Shown: positions 43,658 to 53,917, counted from the first letter of the stretch. The stretch: 64,000 nucleotides of DNA from Asaia sp. W19 (GCF_003994335.1 NZ_PNQZ01000070.1:1-64000), one strand, 5' to 3'. The notes: generated by a model not told the origin, from the sequence alone. Program-made: numbers and translations.

Positions 43658-44707
43658 TCAGCCTCGTCGGCCAAAGCCCAGACCAAGACGTCGCAGTACA
43701 CGGGCAAAGAAATAAGGCACAACCAGCAGGCGACGCGACTGGGGACGCAGGCACAGCCTGAAGAGCTTCAGCCTGGCTCTCTCTTCGATACGCAGACGCG
43801 TATTCTGGCCCATGATCCCGGCAAATTCGTCGAGCATGCCCACCAGCTCGTCGCGATGCTGCGCCATCCGGATCTCGTGCGGATAGCGCGCGAAGTAGAT
43901 GGATTTGAAGGCCTCACCCGCAATCAGGTTGCAAAAACGCGGAAAGATCAGGTCGCGTATATAGACGCTGCGCCGCTCAGGATCCGCCGCGAAGAGCGCA
44001 CAGAGCTTGTGGATATAGAGCATCCGGCTTCGACTCATGCGGATCGAGTAGGAGGTGCTGTTCTTGTTGATGCACCATACCGTCACTGGCGTGTCGAAAA
44101 AGGTGCTCGTATAGCCTGCCCGGAAGATGCGCAGGAACAGATCGTCATCCTCATAGCCCATGAACTGGCAGTCGAACCCGCCAACGGCCTCAAAGGCTTC
44201 ACGGCTGATGATCGAGGCTGAGGGCAGAATATGCATGTCACGTTCGAGCAGATCCTCAATGGAGCGCTTGGGATGCTTGCTATAGCGTGAGGCGATGGAG
44301 GTCGCGACGATATGCCCTTCCTCGTCGCCTTCCATCAATTCCCCATAGGCCCATCCGAAATGCGGATCGCGCTCGGGGATGTGCCCCAGCAGAAGCTCGA
44401 TATGATTCTTGAGGAAGAAATCATCCTGATCGAGGAAGCAGATCAGATCGGATTGCGTAAGCGAGACACCGTGATTGCGGGCGCTCCCCTGCCCCCCATT
44501 CTCCTGGCGTCCCACTCTGACGCCATAAGCAAGCGCGATCGTTGCAAGGCGTTCCGCCTCGTCGCTCGTTGAGCCGTCATCGATGATCAGAAATTCATCT
44601 GCCGGTATCGTCTGGGCCTGAACGCTTTTGATAGCCCGCTCGATGTAACGGGAGCCGTTATAAAACGGGATAATCACCGCAACGGTCTGACGCCGAGTTT
44701 CGGTCAT
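43658..44707 (-). CDS. Glycosyltransferase family 2
   Basis: 349 aa with a GT-A fold: VAVIIPFYNGSRYIERAIKSV, LIIDDGSTSDEAERL, NGGQGSARNHGV, and the DXD-like CFLDQDDFFL. The middle block GGFDCQFMGYEDDDLFLRIFRAG is the usual acceptor-side ED motif. A basic C-terminal tail lacks clear membrane helices. Probable role in surface polysaccharide synthesis; donor and acceptor unknown. It is transcribed alone. Confidence 0.87.
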   Translation of the reverse strand: MTETRRQTVAVIIPFYNGSRYIERAIKSVQAQTIPADEFLIIDDGSTSDEAERLATIALAYGVRVGRQENGGQGSARNHGVSLTQSDLICFLDQDDFFLKNHIELLLGHIPERDPHFGWAYGELMEGDEEGHIVATSIASRYSKHPKRSIEDLLERDMHILPSASIISREAFEAVGGFDCQFMGYEDDDLFLRIFRAGYTSTFFDTPVTVWCINKNSTSYSIRMSRSRMLYIHKLCALFAADPERRSVYIRDLIFPRFCNLIAGEAFKSIYFARYPHEIRMAQHRDELVGMLDEFAGIMGQNTRLRIEERARLKLFRLCLRPQSRRLLVVPYFFARVLRRLGLGFGRRG

Positions 44708-45051
44708 GGAATGCGCTGTCCTTCTGAGGCTGGCATGGCGCCCGCATAGAGCTGATGCGCGTTCTCACGACCGGCCATGAATAGGTCCCGGGCAGGATCT
44801 GTCTGTATCCCGAGAGAGTGTCCGCGCAGCCCGGCGCGGAATCGGGGGGTGGCATCGGAGCGCTATTTCCCCGGCGGGGCGTGAGCGACACGTCACCGCA
44901 ATCTCGCCTCACCGGGATCCGAACCCGTCCATAAAGGCGAGCTTCCGCTGCCCATGAACGAATCTGATTGGTGGCGAGACGGAATTTCCGCCCTTCCGCT
45001 CATGATGAGCGCCTCCGGAAGCTCCGGGCAAGGCCCACCGCGTTGCCTGTC
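44708..45051. other. Non-coding spacer
   Basis: 344 bp between the GT2 gene start and the end of the DUF3126 gene. A segment at about 44910-44930 resembles a tRNA T-arm (CGGG-loop-CCCG) on the minus strand, but no acceptor stem or other arms can be folded. It presumably holds the GT2 promoter. No gene is seen. Confidence 0.5.
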
Positions 45052-45276
45052 TCAAGCGGGAGGGAGGTCTTCCTCGAGCACTGTGATATGAATCGCGTAG
45101 GAGACTTCACCTTCATCATCGTCACGATGAACGGTGCCGATCACCTCGTCATTGACAGCGAGCTCAACCGTATGACCGGCGCGCGCCGGAGGGTTGACGT
45201 TCAGGTTCGGCGAACCGAGCAGACGACGCAGCGTCGATTGCAGACGGGTCAGTTCCGAAGCAGGGATAGTGGCCAT
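45052..45276 (-). CDS. DUF3126 family protein
   Basis: A 74-aa acidic protein starting MATIPASELTRLQ. The pattern LRRLLGSPNLNVNPPARAGHTVEL and a closing VSYAIHITVLEEDLPP is that of DUF3126, a small conserved alphaproteobacterial family of unknown function. The start at 45276 is chosen because upstream codons read as antisense-like sequence. It is divergent from the secreted hypothetical gene at 45436. Confidence 0.8.
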   Translation of the reverse strand: MATIPASELTRLQSTLRRLLGSPNLNVNPPARAGHTVELAVNDEVIGTVHRDDDEGEVSYAIHITVLEEDLPPA

Positions 45277-45435
45277 GATCACTCCTGGGTTCTGGCAGGT
45301 TGTGCGATCTGTAGAGCATCCCGCCTGCGGGCGAAACCTCCTTTGACAACACCGGCTCTCTCCGCCGTGATCGGCCATTCTGCTGCCATGATTCCTTCGC
45401 AGGCTCTCGCCACCCTTCATCGCCCCGGGAGAATC

Positions 45436-45915
45436 ATGCATCGCATCCTTCTTGCCCTCGTGGCCCTCACCTTGCTCATCCCTGTTTCCGTCATGGCAGC
45501 GGGCGCACCCGCTCATTTCGGTACACGGCTCTCGGGTCAGATTTCGAGCGACGGCCCACGCGCCGTGGCATGGAACCTGACGCTCCGCCATGACTGGACG
45601 CAGGTGGAAACGACGATAGCGAAGAATGACCCCTCATTAAGCTCGGCCACATTGCGGGCGTTGCTCGATTACGCGCCGCGCCATGAACAGGGCGCCATGC
45701 AGCAAGCGCTGCGCCAAAGGCTGCAAAAAGACCCCCTGGCCGGACTGGCCGTTCTGTCTCCGGTCGCGCACAGCCCCTATTCGGGCCGGATCATCTGCGG
45801 TGGGGGGGAAGCACGATGGAAACATCAGGTAGGACCGGGCGTCATGGCCACCCATGACATCGTTTACGCCTTGCAACGCGAATCATGCCTCAAGGCATTA
45901 CGGTTACATTCCTGA
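45436..45915 (+). CDS. Secreted hypothetical protein
   Basis: 159 aa with a clear signal peptide (ILLALVALTLLIPVSVMA, then AGAPAHFG). The mature part of about 135 residues has two Cys (IICGGG and ESCLKAL), which could form one disulfide. No family recognised. An alternative start at 45391 would lengthen the n-region. The next gene starts about 115 bp on, same strand. Confidence 0.68.
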   Translation: MHRILLALVALTLLIPVSVMAAGAPAHFGTRLSGQISSDGPRAVAWNLTLRHDWTQVETTIAKNDPSLSSATLRALLDYAPRHEQGAMQQALRQRLQKDPLAGLAVLSPVAHSPYSGRIICGGGEARWKHQVGPGVMATHDIVYALQRESCLKALRLHS

Positions 45916-46030
45916 CGTTGAATCGATCGGAAAGAGCAGGCACAGAGAACTATTCCCGCGTCGTTCTGTTTGCATCATGAATCCTGCCTGCAGGACGTCG
46001 TGCTTTCCAATTCCGCATCGAGGAAAATCT

Positions 46031-46621
46031 TTGACTTCCACCCTGCGTCTCATCCTGGGCGTCCTGCCTCTGGCAGGTCTGTCCGCCTGTGGATATTTCG
46101 ATTCGCGTGAAGCCCACCGTGCCCAGATCGCCATGATCGGCATGACCTCTAACGACCTCCAGGCCTGCGCCGGCATTCCTGCCTCGACCAAGGTTCTCAA
46201 TAATACGACCCAGATCTATCAGTATACTGCAACGATGAATCTGCCCACGGCAAGTGACTCGACGATCATCCCTGTTCAACAACTCTTGAACATGACGCAG
46301 GTGACGCTTGGCGGAGCTGGGACGACCTGCAAAGCCGTCATTCGCCTCGATCATGACCGTGTTTCAGAAGTCCATTACACGGGAGATGATGACGAGATCA
46401 TCGGATCGGACGGTATCTGCTCGATCATCACCCGTGGATGCGCCCGTCAGCCTGAAGCCAGCATGCGCAAGGTCAGCGGCGGCCCGTTCGGACCGGTTTC
46501 GGCCTTCCACTCGCCGGCCGCCCCGAACCAGAGCACGACGGCGACCTATAATACGCAGTCCGGCGAGACAGTGCCCAATTACACTGACCCGACCAAACCG
46601 GTTATCGTCCCGAGACCTTGA
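46031..46621 (+). CDS. BamE/SmpA-like lipoprotein with probable TTG start
   Basis: From TTG 46031 the protein starts directly with a signal ([16 protein letters not shown]), and GAGGAAAATC upstream gives a good ribosome binding site. An ATG at 45977 is in frame but adds Cys/Pro/Arg-rich residues before the signal. The mature protein has the pattern [18 protein letters not shown], and [19 protein letters not shown] later. Both pieces resemble the lipoprotein at 4162-4578. The C-terminal 50 residues are Ser/Thr/Pro-rich. The end overlaps pdxJ by 20 bp on the other strand. Confidence 0.72.
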   Translation: MTSTLRLILGVLPLAGLSACGYFDSREAHRAQIAMIGMTSNDLQACAGIPASTKVLNNTTQIYQYTATMNLPTASDSTIIPVQQLLNMTQVTLGGAGTTCKAVIRLDHDRVSEVHYTGDDDEIIGSDGICSIITRGCARQPEASMRKVSGGPFGPVSAFHSPAAPNQSTTATYNTQSGETVPNYTDPTKPVIVPRP

Positions 46622-47333
46622 ACAGCGCCCCTGTCGCGATTTCCTGCTTCATGCGGGCAATCGCAGCGGGGAGTCCAAGAAAAATCGCCTCACCGATCAG
46701 GAAGTGACCGATATTGAGCTCGGTCAATTCCGGCAGACCCGCCACGCGCCCCACATTGGCAAAGGTCAGGCCATGACCTGCGTGAAGTTCAAGCCCATGC
46801 GCGGTCGCGGCCAGCGCTCCGGCATAGAGACGCCCGAACTCGGCCTCCCCCGGATCATGGGCGTAGGCTCCGGTATGCAACTCGACAACCTGGCCGCCGA
46901 TGCGGGCCGAAGCCTCTATCTGCGCCGGATCGGGATCGACGAAGAGTGAGACGCGAATACCGGCATCGCGCAACCGGGCCACTTTCCTGCGCAGATCTTC
47001 CTCCTGAGCGCGCACATCCAGCCCGCCCTCGGTCGTGACCTCTTCGCGCCGCTCAGGCACCAGACAGCAGGCGTGAGGGCGCAGGCTACAGGCCATCGCA
47101 ACCATTTCCTCTGTGGCCCCCATCTCGAAATTCAGCGGCACGGTCAACTCACGGCGCAGGCGCAGCATGTCCTCGTCACGAATATGCCGTCTGTCCTCGC
47201 GCAGATGCGCAGTGATGCCATCTGCGCCATGCAATGCTGCCAGAAGCGCCGCGCCCACGGGGTCGGGATGCATACCCCCGCGCGCATTCCTCACAGTCGC
47301 CACATGGTCGATATTCACACCCAATCGGATCAT
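46602..47333 (-). CDS. pdxJ: Pyridoxine 5'-phosphate synthase
   Basis: Condenses 1-deoxyxylulose-5-phosphate with 3-amino-1-hydroxyacetone phosphate to pyridoxine 5'-phosphate. A TIM barrel of 243 aa: [17 protein letters not shown] at the N terminus, [14 protein letters not shown] around 45, [15 protein letters not shown] around 130, and [17 protein letters not shown] near the end. The start overlaps the pdxA stop by 4 bp, so the two consecutive pathway steps are co-translated. Confidence 0.95.
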   Translation of the reverse strand: MIRLGVNIDHVATVRNARGGMHPDPVGAALLAALHGADGITAHLREDRRHIRDEDMLRLRRELTVPLNFEMGATEEMVAMACSLRPHACCLVPERREEVTTEGGLDVRAQEEDLRRKVARLRDAGIRVSLFVDPDPAQIEASARIGGQVVELHTGAYAHDPGEAEFGRLYAGALAATAHGLELHAGHGLTFANVGRVAGLPELTELNIGHFLIGEAIFLGLPAAIARMKQEIATGALFKVSGR

Positions 47334-48316
47334 GAAGAGGTCTCCTTGCTCATGGCGCGTCTCGCGCCGAGATCGCGCGCCATCTGCAGCGCGGCGAGCA
47401 GGCTGGCCGGATCGGCGGTTCCGGTGCCTGCGATCGAAAAGGCCGTTCCATGGTCGGGCGATGTCCGCACGATCGGCAGGCCCAGCGTCACATTGACACC
47501 GCTGGCCATATCCAGCGTCTTGAGCGGAATCAACGCCTGATCATGATACATGCATAGCGCTGCGTCATAGAGCGGCCTCGCCAGATCGGTAAACAGCGTG
47601 TCCGGTGGATAGGGCCCAGTCGCTGCGATCCCTTCGGCTCGCAGCAGGTCGATTGCCGGCTGGATCAGGGTTTGCTCCTCGCTGCCCATCACACCGCCCT
47701 CTCCCGCATGAGGGTTCAGCCCCGCCACGGCGAGTCTTGGGGAAGTGATCCCGAAATCGCGTCGCAAGGCCAGGGCCAGGGCACGCCCGGTCTCGACAAT
47801 ACGCACCGTCGAGAGCGTATCGAGCGCCTCACGCAGCCCCACATGCACCGTGACCGGAACCACGCGCAGGCGGGGGGAGGCAAGCATCATGATCTCCTCC
47901 CCCGGCACGCCACAGAGCGAGGCGAGAAACTCGGTATGGCCGGGAAACCCGAAGCCGCCCTGCTTGAGCACGAGCTTGCTGATCGGATTGGTCACGACCG
48001 CAGTCACATCTCCCTGCAAGGCGAGACGCGTCGCCTGCTCGATGGAGGCGATGACTGCCCCCGCCATCGCCGTATCGGGCTGGCCCGGAATGACCTTCCC
48101 GGGAAGAAGGCAGGGGAGAACGGGGAGAGCCTCGTCGAAAACTGCCAAGGCCTGATCAACATTTTCAACCACGGCAAAAGGCGCCCGCCCTTCGAGCAGC
48201 GCGGGGTCGCCAATCCAGAGAAAAGCCTCGTTTCGTCCTCTGAGCGTTTCCCAGGCCTTGATTGTCAGATCCGGGCCTATACCGGCAGGATCCCCCATCG
48301 TCAGAGCAGGCAGCAT
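47330..48316 (-). CDS. pdxA: 4-hydroxythreonine-4-phosphate dehydrogenase
   Basis: NAD-dependent oxidation of 4-phosphohydroxythreonine in the DXP-dependent vitamin B6 pathway. Seen: [29 protein letters not shown] around 120, [18 protein letters not shown] around 205, and [14 protein letters not shown] around 255. These carry the zinc His and phosphate contacts of PdxA. 328 aa, normal length. Confidence 0.95.
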   Translation of the reverse strand: MLPALTMGDPAGIGPDLTIKAWETLRGRNEAFLWIGDPALLEGRAPFAVVENVDQALAVFDEALPVLPCLLPGKVIPGQPDTAMAGAVIASIEQATRLALQGDVTAVVTNPISKLVLKQGGFGFPGHTEFLASLCGVPGEEIMMLASPRLRVVPVTVHVGLREALDTLSTVRIVETGRALALALRRDFGITSPRLAVAGLNPHAGEGGVMGSEEQTLIQPAIDLLRAEGIAATGPYPPDTLFTDLARPLYDAALCMYHDQALIPLKTLDMASGVNVTLGLPIVRTSPDHGTAFSIAGTGTADPASLLAALQMARDLGARRAMSKETSS

Positions 48317-48376
48317 GAAGCCTCCTATCGACCCGATCAGATGTCAGGGCGCAAAAACAGCCGCCCCCCGGGCGTG

Positions 48377-49765
48377 TTACCGAGCGAAGGCGTCCAGGAT
48401 ACGCACCCAGGAGCGAATACCCTTGTGAAAGGAGTCCACGCCATATTGCTCGTTGGGGGAATGGATACGATCATCATCCTGCGCAAATCCGATGAGCAGG
48501 GAATCCATATCCAGTGCCTCCTTGACTTCGGCCACAACCGGAATCGACCCGCCGCACCCGATGGAGACGGCTGGCACCCCCCATTCCTCGCCAAGCGCTC
48601 CCAACGCCGTGCGCAGAAGCGGGCCATCCTCCGGCACGGCAAATCCCGTCGAGGCACCGTGTTCCGTGAAGCTGACTCTCGCGTCCGGGGGGAGAACGGC
48701 ACGTATATGGGCACGGAAGGCATCGCGGACAGCCTGCGGATCCTGTCCCGGCACGAGGCGGAACGAGACTTTGGCCATGGCGCGGGCAGGCAGGACGGTC
48801 TTGAATCCATCGCCTTCATACCCGCCGGAAATGCCATTGATCTCGTAGCTCGGACGCGCCCAGATCTGTTCGATCGCCGTAAAGCCCTCCTCACCGGCCG
48901 CCTTGCTGAGGCCGACAGGCGCGAGGGTGAGCGCGTCATCTGGGAAGATTGCCCGCCATTGGGCGCGCACTGTCTCGGAAGGGACGCTAACGCCGTCATA
49001 AAATCCAGGCAGCGTCACCCGTCCCTGGGCATCGCGAACACTCCCAAGCGCCTTGCAGAGCAGCTCGATGGGATTGCGCGCGGCGTTGCCGAACATGCCC
49101 GAATGCAGATCATGCGTTGCGCATTCGATCACGACCTCTTCACCAACCAGACCGCGCAAGCCCGTGGTGATGGCCGGGGTGCGACGATCCGGCATACCCG
49201 TATCGCAGATCAGCGCGACATCCGCCTTGAGTTCCGACGCATTGGCCTTGAGGAAGGGCATGAGATTGGCGCCGCCGCTTTCCTCCTCGCCTTCAATCAG
49301 GATCGAGACCTTCAGCGGCAATGTGCCATGCACTGCTTTCCAGGCCCGACAGGCCTCGATAAAGGTCAGAAGCTGCCCCTTATCATCGGACGCACCACGC
49401 GCGACGATGATGCGACGTCCATCACCCTCGGTGGTGATGACGGGCGCGAACGGATCGCTCTTCCAGAGCGTGAGCGGATCGGTAGGCTGCACGTCATAAT
49501 GTCCGTAGAACAGCACATGCGGGCCGCTTTGCCCGCCCGCATCATGACCCACAACCATCGGATGACCCGGTGTCTCGCGTACGCTGGCATCGAAACCCAG
49601 AGCGGTCAGTTCGGTACGCAACCACTCGGCAGCCTTGCGGCAATCCTCCGCATGTTTTGGCTGGGCCGAGATGCTGGGAATGCGCAGAAGGGCAAAGAGG
49701 CGCTCGAGACTCTGTTCCAGATCCTGATCGACCCGGTCGAGAACTTTTCCCGTATTGTCAGTCAA
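48377..49765 (-). CDS. M20-family dipeptidase
   Basis: A dinuclear zinc peptidase of the M20 (PepV/CNDP-like) group, 462 aa. The metal ligand blocks are HVLFYGHYDVQPTDPL, VARGASDDKGQLLTFI, LIEGEEESGGANL, ICDTGMPDRR, and the late His in SPNEQYGVDSF. A lid/dimerisation domain lies between residues about 200 and 320. Cytosolic. It overlaps the large glycosyltransferase gene by 8 bp and lies 60 bp before pdxA. Confidence 0.9.
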   Translation of the reverse strand: MTDNTGKVLDRVDQDLEQSLERLFALLRIPSISAQPKHAEDCRKAAEWLRTELTALGFDASVRETPGHPMVVGHDAGGQSGPHVLFYGHYDVQPTDPLTLWKSDPFAPVITTEGDGRRIIVARGASDDKGQLLTFIEACRAWKAVHGTLPLKVSILIEGEEESGGANLMPFLKANASELKADVALICDTGMPDRRTPAITTGLRGLVGEEVVIECATHDLHSGMFGNAARNPIELLCKALGSVRDAQGRVTLPGFYDGVSVPSETVRAQWRAIFPDDALTLAPVGLSKAAGEEGFTAIEQIWARPSYEINGISGGYEGDGFKTVLPARAMAKVSFRLVPGQDPQAVRDAFRAHIRAVLPPDARVSFTEHGASTGFAVPEDGPLLRTALGALGEEWGVPAVSIGCGGSIPVVAEVKEALDMDSLLIGFAQDDDRIHSPNEQYGVDSFHKGIRSWVRILDAFAR

Positions 49766-52745
49766 GTGTGCTCTCCCTCACCTGTTCCTGTCCCATCAGC
49801 CTTGCCAGCGTCTCGCGATACCGTGCGTTGCTCGCGGCGGCGCCTGCCGAAGCCTCATCCGAAAGCTGCTGCCAGGCGCTCTCGTCCTGATAGAGCCTGA
49901 TGACCGCCTCTGCAAACCGGTCGGCCACCACGGGCGAGACATCGACACCAGGTTGCGCAAGCATCCCTCCCTGAACCGAAGGCAAGGCAGAGGCCGCAGC
50001 CAATGAACAGGGAGAGGCCACGGCCCCGTCCATGTCATCAGGCACGATCAGCACGCGGCATTCCGCAGCAAGGGATGGCAGGGGATGACGCCCGTCCAGA
50101 AGTGGCGCGACCCCGTGATAATGGGTCATCATGGAGAGATCGATCGATTGCAGCCCGTCACACCCGATGATCAGTCTGGGCGCTCCATCCACGCGTCCCT
50201 CGATCCGGGGGAACACGTCACGCACGAACCATTTGAGGAAACGCAGGCCGTAACTCTGTCCCGTTGCGGAGGGCGCCGCAAAAAGGAGGTTGCGGCGCGC
50301 TTCATAGCGCCTCCCGGCCAAGGGCGCATGCCAATCGCCCAGAACCGTCAGATCGACAAGTCCAGCCTCTTGCAGACCCTGCTTCTGCGCGTTGTCCCTT
50401 ACCACTACATTCTGGCAAAACCAGGCATTACGGAGTTCGTCGGCGAGCTGTTCCGCGCAGAGTGCTTTATCTTGCTCACTGGGCCTGTCTCCCACCTGCC
50501 TGCGATCGTTGAGCAGGCCAAACGCCTCGATATCGCGCAGATCGAGGGTGAACCCCTCCTCAGGCAAAAGCGCACCCTTCTCGTTGATGAGCGGAAATAC
50601 CCGGTTCAGAATCTGCCCCCCGCAAATCCAGACATGATCGAATCCGCGCATACGCCGTTCGATCAGACCGCCCAGCTGCTCGATCGATCCGCTCCGATAC
50701 TCCACCGTCTCAGGCAGGGAAGAGCCAGGGCGGTCCTGGCCCGCTCCCTGGGAGTGGGTCTGTCCGGTCAGCGAGAAGACAGTCACCTGCGCCCCGGTAT
50801 CGATCAGAACATCGCTCAATGTCCGGATGCGCGCTGGGCATTCCCGGCCGACAGGCCACTCCCCCATCAGCACGAGGACGCGTCGTCCCCACCGTGCGGA
50901 ACGATGAACGGTATCGCGCAGAGCCGCCCCCTTATAGGGATTGCCCCGCAGCAGATCAGAAAAGAGACGACGCAGGACGAGCGCCTCCTCATCGCGTCGA
51001 TGCGCGGCAGGATCATCGGGAGTCGTGACCCGTAACAGGAAGGAAGGATCATAAAGGATCCTCCCTTCCGGCTTCGCCTGACGCAGGCTGAGCCCCAATA
51101 CCGCCCAGACATGCAGAATGCTGCGCAGGGAGCCGCCCTCATCCTCCTTCATGGGCACGGCCTGAAGGATTTCGGTCCGGCACAGGAGCGCACCGCCACC
51201 CACGGTGTCACAGGGACGCAGGAAATCCGTTTCCGCCGAGAAGGCTTCGGCTCCAACCGCATGAGCGAGGCAGGTTCCGTCACGCGAGACTGAAAGCCCC
51301 GCCTCGATCACCCTGAGATCCGGCCCAAGGCATTGAGGCGCCACGCCAATGATGCCGTGAGCATCCAGACGGCTCATCGCTGACGCGAGCGCCCCGTAAT
51401 AGAGATGCGCGCCCGGCTCGATAACCAGAGTAACTGGCGCCAGAATGCGTGCCCCACCGCGCTGCCAGCGTCTGGAGAGCATGTCTTCAGACGTAATGAC
51501 CCTGTCGATGCCCTGCGTATAGCGGGCAATCTCGGCGCTATGCGTCCCTGCCTCGTCATCGATCAGGATGACCTGCATCGCGCCCGTATTGCCTTCATGC
51601 AACGAGGCCAGCGTGGTGAGCAGAGGCTGGACGCCGCCGCGCGCGCTGATCAGCACGCTGAGCTCAGGTCTGCCCACATATCTGAAGTCGAGCGGGGTAC
51701 GCGCAAGGAGCGGCAGCATGGCCTCGACCTTGGCCGCATGGAGCTGCTCGTACTGGGTCAGATGCGGCGTCTCAACGGTGGTTTTCGGGACTTCCTGCCC
51801 AAGACGACGCACATGCTCGAGGAACGCATTCTGGCTCAAAGCTCCCCAGGACGGCGCTTCGCCCGCACGCATTGTCGCGGGCAGGCTCACCCCCTCTGAC
51901 GGGCTCCTGCCTTCGAAAAGACCGTTGCGTACGAAGTGATCGTAGCCATTCCGGAATCCGCGAAGCCGCACAAGGTCATGCACATCGGGATAAGCCTCCA
52001 GATACCAGCTCTCGTCGAAACAGGGATTGGGAGAAAAAACCGTTGGGGCATCATTGGAGAGATAGTGATGAAGCGGAGAGGCAAATTCGCGAGAAGCAAT
52101 CTTCTCCGCAACCTCCGGGTAGGTTTCGAGATACCAGGACGGGTCAAAATACCAGGAACTGCGGAGTGCCCGTGCATCGGGATCATCGATCATCCGCGAG
52201 AAATCGCCCATCCCGGAATCGAGCGGAAGGCGCTGCTGTACGAGCGATGAACGAAACACATCGGGTGAGAAGAAACACGAACTGACCCGCCGCTCCGACT
52301 GCCCGACCGCAAGATAATGGTCGAACCCGTTGCTGTAGCCCATCTCTCTGAGCAAGGCGGGTGTCAGATCCTGGTTGAGCCAGAAATAATTGCTCTCTGA
52401 GAAAAGCCAGTGGCAAGACCGCCCTCTGTGGCCCGTCTCGCAATAATGCTGGAACCCGGAATCGAACACACCCATACGGATTCCGTTCTCGACATCGGGA
52501 TGAACCCGTCGGTACCACATTTCGTCGAAATACCGGTTGGGTGCATGGGCGTGACGCGCGCCGTCGCGCTGCCAGAACGCGTAGAGTCCCCTGTCATCCT
52601 CCGGCAGGCTGCCCGCAATTTCGATGATCGAGGCCTGGTAGCGCCACCGGTACCAGTCTGGATCGAAGACCGCCCAAAGCGGTGTATGGGCCTTGGGCTC
52701 GTCACCGGGGCCGTACGCACAGACGATATCGGATATCAGGGTCAT
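49758..52745 (-). CDS. Large glycosyltransferase-like protein with N-terminal WY/YPDV repeats
   Basis: 995 aa. Residues 20-310 hold four or five degenerate repeats of about 50 residues. Their core is FDESWYLEAYPDV, followed by a G-x-x-HF/HY segment and then GxxEGRxP (for example FDEMWYRRVHPDV, FDPSWYLETYPEV). A central region (about 375-600) reads like a degenerate GT2 fold (LSVLISARGG; VILIDDEAGTH). The C-terminal 330 residues look like a GT4-type glycosyltransferase (VLVLMGEWPVGRECPARIRTL). Such architectures are found in polysaccharide loci. Soluble, no membrane helices. It overlaps the M20 gene by 8 bp. Confidence 0.75.
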   Translation of the reverse strand: MTLISDIVCAYGPGDEPKAHTPLWAVFDPDWYRWRYQASIIEIAGSLPEDDRGLYAFWQRDGARHAHAPNRYFDEMWYRRVHPDVENGIRMGVFDSGFQHYCETGHRGRSCHWLFSESNYFWLNQDLTPALLREMGYSNGFDHYLAVGQSERRVSSCFFSPDVFRSSLVQQRLPLDSGMGDFSRMIDDPDARALRSSWYFDPSWYLETYPEVAEKIASREFASPLHHYLSNDAPTVFSPNPCFDESWYLEAYPDVHDLVRLRGFRNGYDHFVRNGLFEGRSPSEGVSLPATMRAGEAPSWGALSQNAFLEHVRRLGQEVPKTTVETPHLTQYEQLHAAKVEAMLPLLARTPLDFRYVGRPELSVLISARGGVQPLLTTLASLHEGNTGAMQVILIDDEAGTHSAEIARYTQGIDRVITSEDMLSRRWQRGGARILAPVTLVIEPGAHLYYGALASAMSRLDAHGIIGVAPQCLGPDLRVIEAGLSVSRDGTCLAHAVGAEAFSAETDFLRPCDTVGGGALLCRTEILQAVPMKEDEGGSLRSILHVWAVLGLSLRQAKPEGRILYDPSFLLRVTTPDDPAAHRRDEEALVLRRLFSDLLRGNPYKGAALRDTVHRSARWGRRVLVLMGEWPVGRECPARIRTLSDVLIDTGAQVTVFSLTGQTHSQGAGQDRPGSSLPETVEYRSGSIEQLGGLIERRMRGFDHVWICGGQILNRVFPLINEKGALLPEEGFTLDLRDIEAFGLLNDRRQVGDRPSEQDKALCAEQLADELRNAWFCQNVVVRDNAQKQGLQEAGLVDLTVLGDWHAPLAGRRYEARRNLLFAAPSATGQSYGLRFLKWFVRDVFPRIEGRVDGAPRLIIGCDGLQSIDLSMMTHYHGVAPLLDGRHPLPSLAAECRVLIVPDDMDGAVASPCSLAAASALPSVQGGMLAQPGVDVSPVVADRFAEAVIRLYQDESAWQQLSDEASAGAAASNARYRETLARLMGQEQVRESTLD

Positions 52746-52792
52746 GGGACTGCTATGCCAGGTTTAGGACGTCGGAAATCGGAACGACAGGC

Positions 52793-53293
52793 TCAGGACT
52801 GGGCACGTCGGCTTTGCAGAAGCGCCCCGAAATCGACTGGTTGGATATTGACGACCGGGAAGCCCGATTCACGGATCAAACTTAGCAGGAGATGACGCGC
52901 CGAAGGAAACAGGAGACGCGGCGCCTCAATGAGCAGCAAGGCCTCGACCCTGTCCTGACGGACATTCTGCAAGGCAAACAGCCCGGCATAGACCATATCG
53001 ATCTGATAGAGCCGATCAGGCTCCGCATTATCGGGCGTCGGCGCCTGCCGATACCCCGTGGCCGAGATTGCGAGGCTCACCTCAAAATTCGGCTGATCCT
53101 CGGCAATCTGACGCGCTGTTACGTCGATCCGGAGCGCCATATGGGGGCGCGGTGGCAGGGTATAGAATACCTCGGGGGCACCGAATGACACCGTTCCAGA
53201 GGTTTTGAGATATTGCGTTCCACAGACGAGGGCGGCCTCGGGGGCGGTCCGTTCGGCAGGGGCAGCTATTGTCTGGTCGTCCTGTTCTGACAT
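52793..53293 (-). CDS. secB: Protein-export chaperone SecB
   Basis: 166 aa. SecB holds preproteins unfolded and passes them to SecA. The C-terminal half is diagnostic: LYQIDMVYAGLFALQNV around 95, LLIEAPRLLFPSARHLL, and SGFPVVNIQPVDFGAL. The N-terminal acidic, Ala-rich tail is typical of alphaproteobacterial SecB. Start 53293 is chosen over 53323. Confidence 0.9.
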   Translation of the reverse strand: MSEQDDQTIAAPAERTAPEAALVCGTQYLKTSGTVSFGAPEVFYTLPPRPHMALRIDVTARQIAEDQPNFEVSLAISATGYRQAPTPDNAEPDRLYQIDMVYAGLFALQNVRQDRVEALLLIEAPRLLFPSARHLLLSLIRESGFPVVNIQPVDFGALLQSRRAQS

Positions 53294-53450
53294 GATATCC
53301 CGTCCTCTTGCTGTCCTGAACACGCCAATGCTTACTGTTCAGAAAGCATTTACAGGCCTCGCTTTTGTCATGACTTGCCGCTCAAGACCAGCCAAGGGGG
53401 GACAAACAGGCCTTCCGTTCATTCTTTAATACAGTCCGGAAAGACAGATT

Positions 53451-53741
53451 CTAAAAGATCTGGCCGCGCATGAACCCGAGTGCGGGCAACGGAGACCAGC
53501 TCTTTGGTAGCTCCGCACGCCGTATCTGTCGTACATCATAACGCAATGGCGCTTTTTGCTCAGCGGCCAGAAATGCCCTGTATTCCTGAACCTGCCGGCT
53601 ACGCCACGCACAATCTGCCCATGCAGCTTCATGGCTGGCATGGATATTGGCAATCCGGCTTTTGCGCCCCTGCCAGGCGATAACCGCCCAGAGCCGGTCG
53701 GTCGCAGGCAGAGGCTGTCGGAACATCAGCAGTTGAGACAT
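53451..53741 (-). CDS. Small hypothetical protein, 96 aa
   Basis: Not recognised. Trp- and Ala-rich with several Arg (LWAVIAWQGRKSRIANIH; AAWADCAWRSRQVQEYRAF), no signal or membrane segment. It has an upstream GGGGGG tract as a weak ribosome binding site. It sits alone between secB and lapA. Could be spurious. Confidence 0.45.
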   Translation of the reverse strand: MSQLLMFRQPLPATDRLWAVIAWQGRKSRIANIHASHEAAWADCAWRSRQVQEYRAFLAAEQKAPLRYDVRQIRRAELPKSWSPLPALGFMRGQIF

Positions 53742-53917
53742 CGATCGCCGCCCCCCGGATATTCATTCCTGTGCCAGCGAGCGGATCACGTTGCGGGCAG
53801 TATCGTCAAGGGTTGGCAACAAACCTTGCTGCCTGCAGGAACCCAATGTAAGGCGATACGCTCAATCTGCGGCACGAGATCCTTGCGCCGACAACCCGTT
53901 CTGCGGAGACTACCCTG

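Noticed and set aside
44900-44990. tRNA T-arm-like sequence on the minus strand
   Set aside because: The loop lacks the conserved A and no matching acceptor, D or anticodon arms can be folded.
47672-49900. 742-codon open frame on the plus strand
   Set aside because: It is antisense to pdxA and the M20 dipeptidase, which have clear family motifs; long antisense frames are common in GC-rich DNA.
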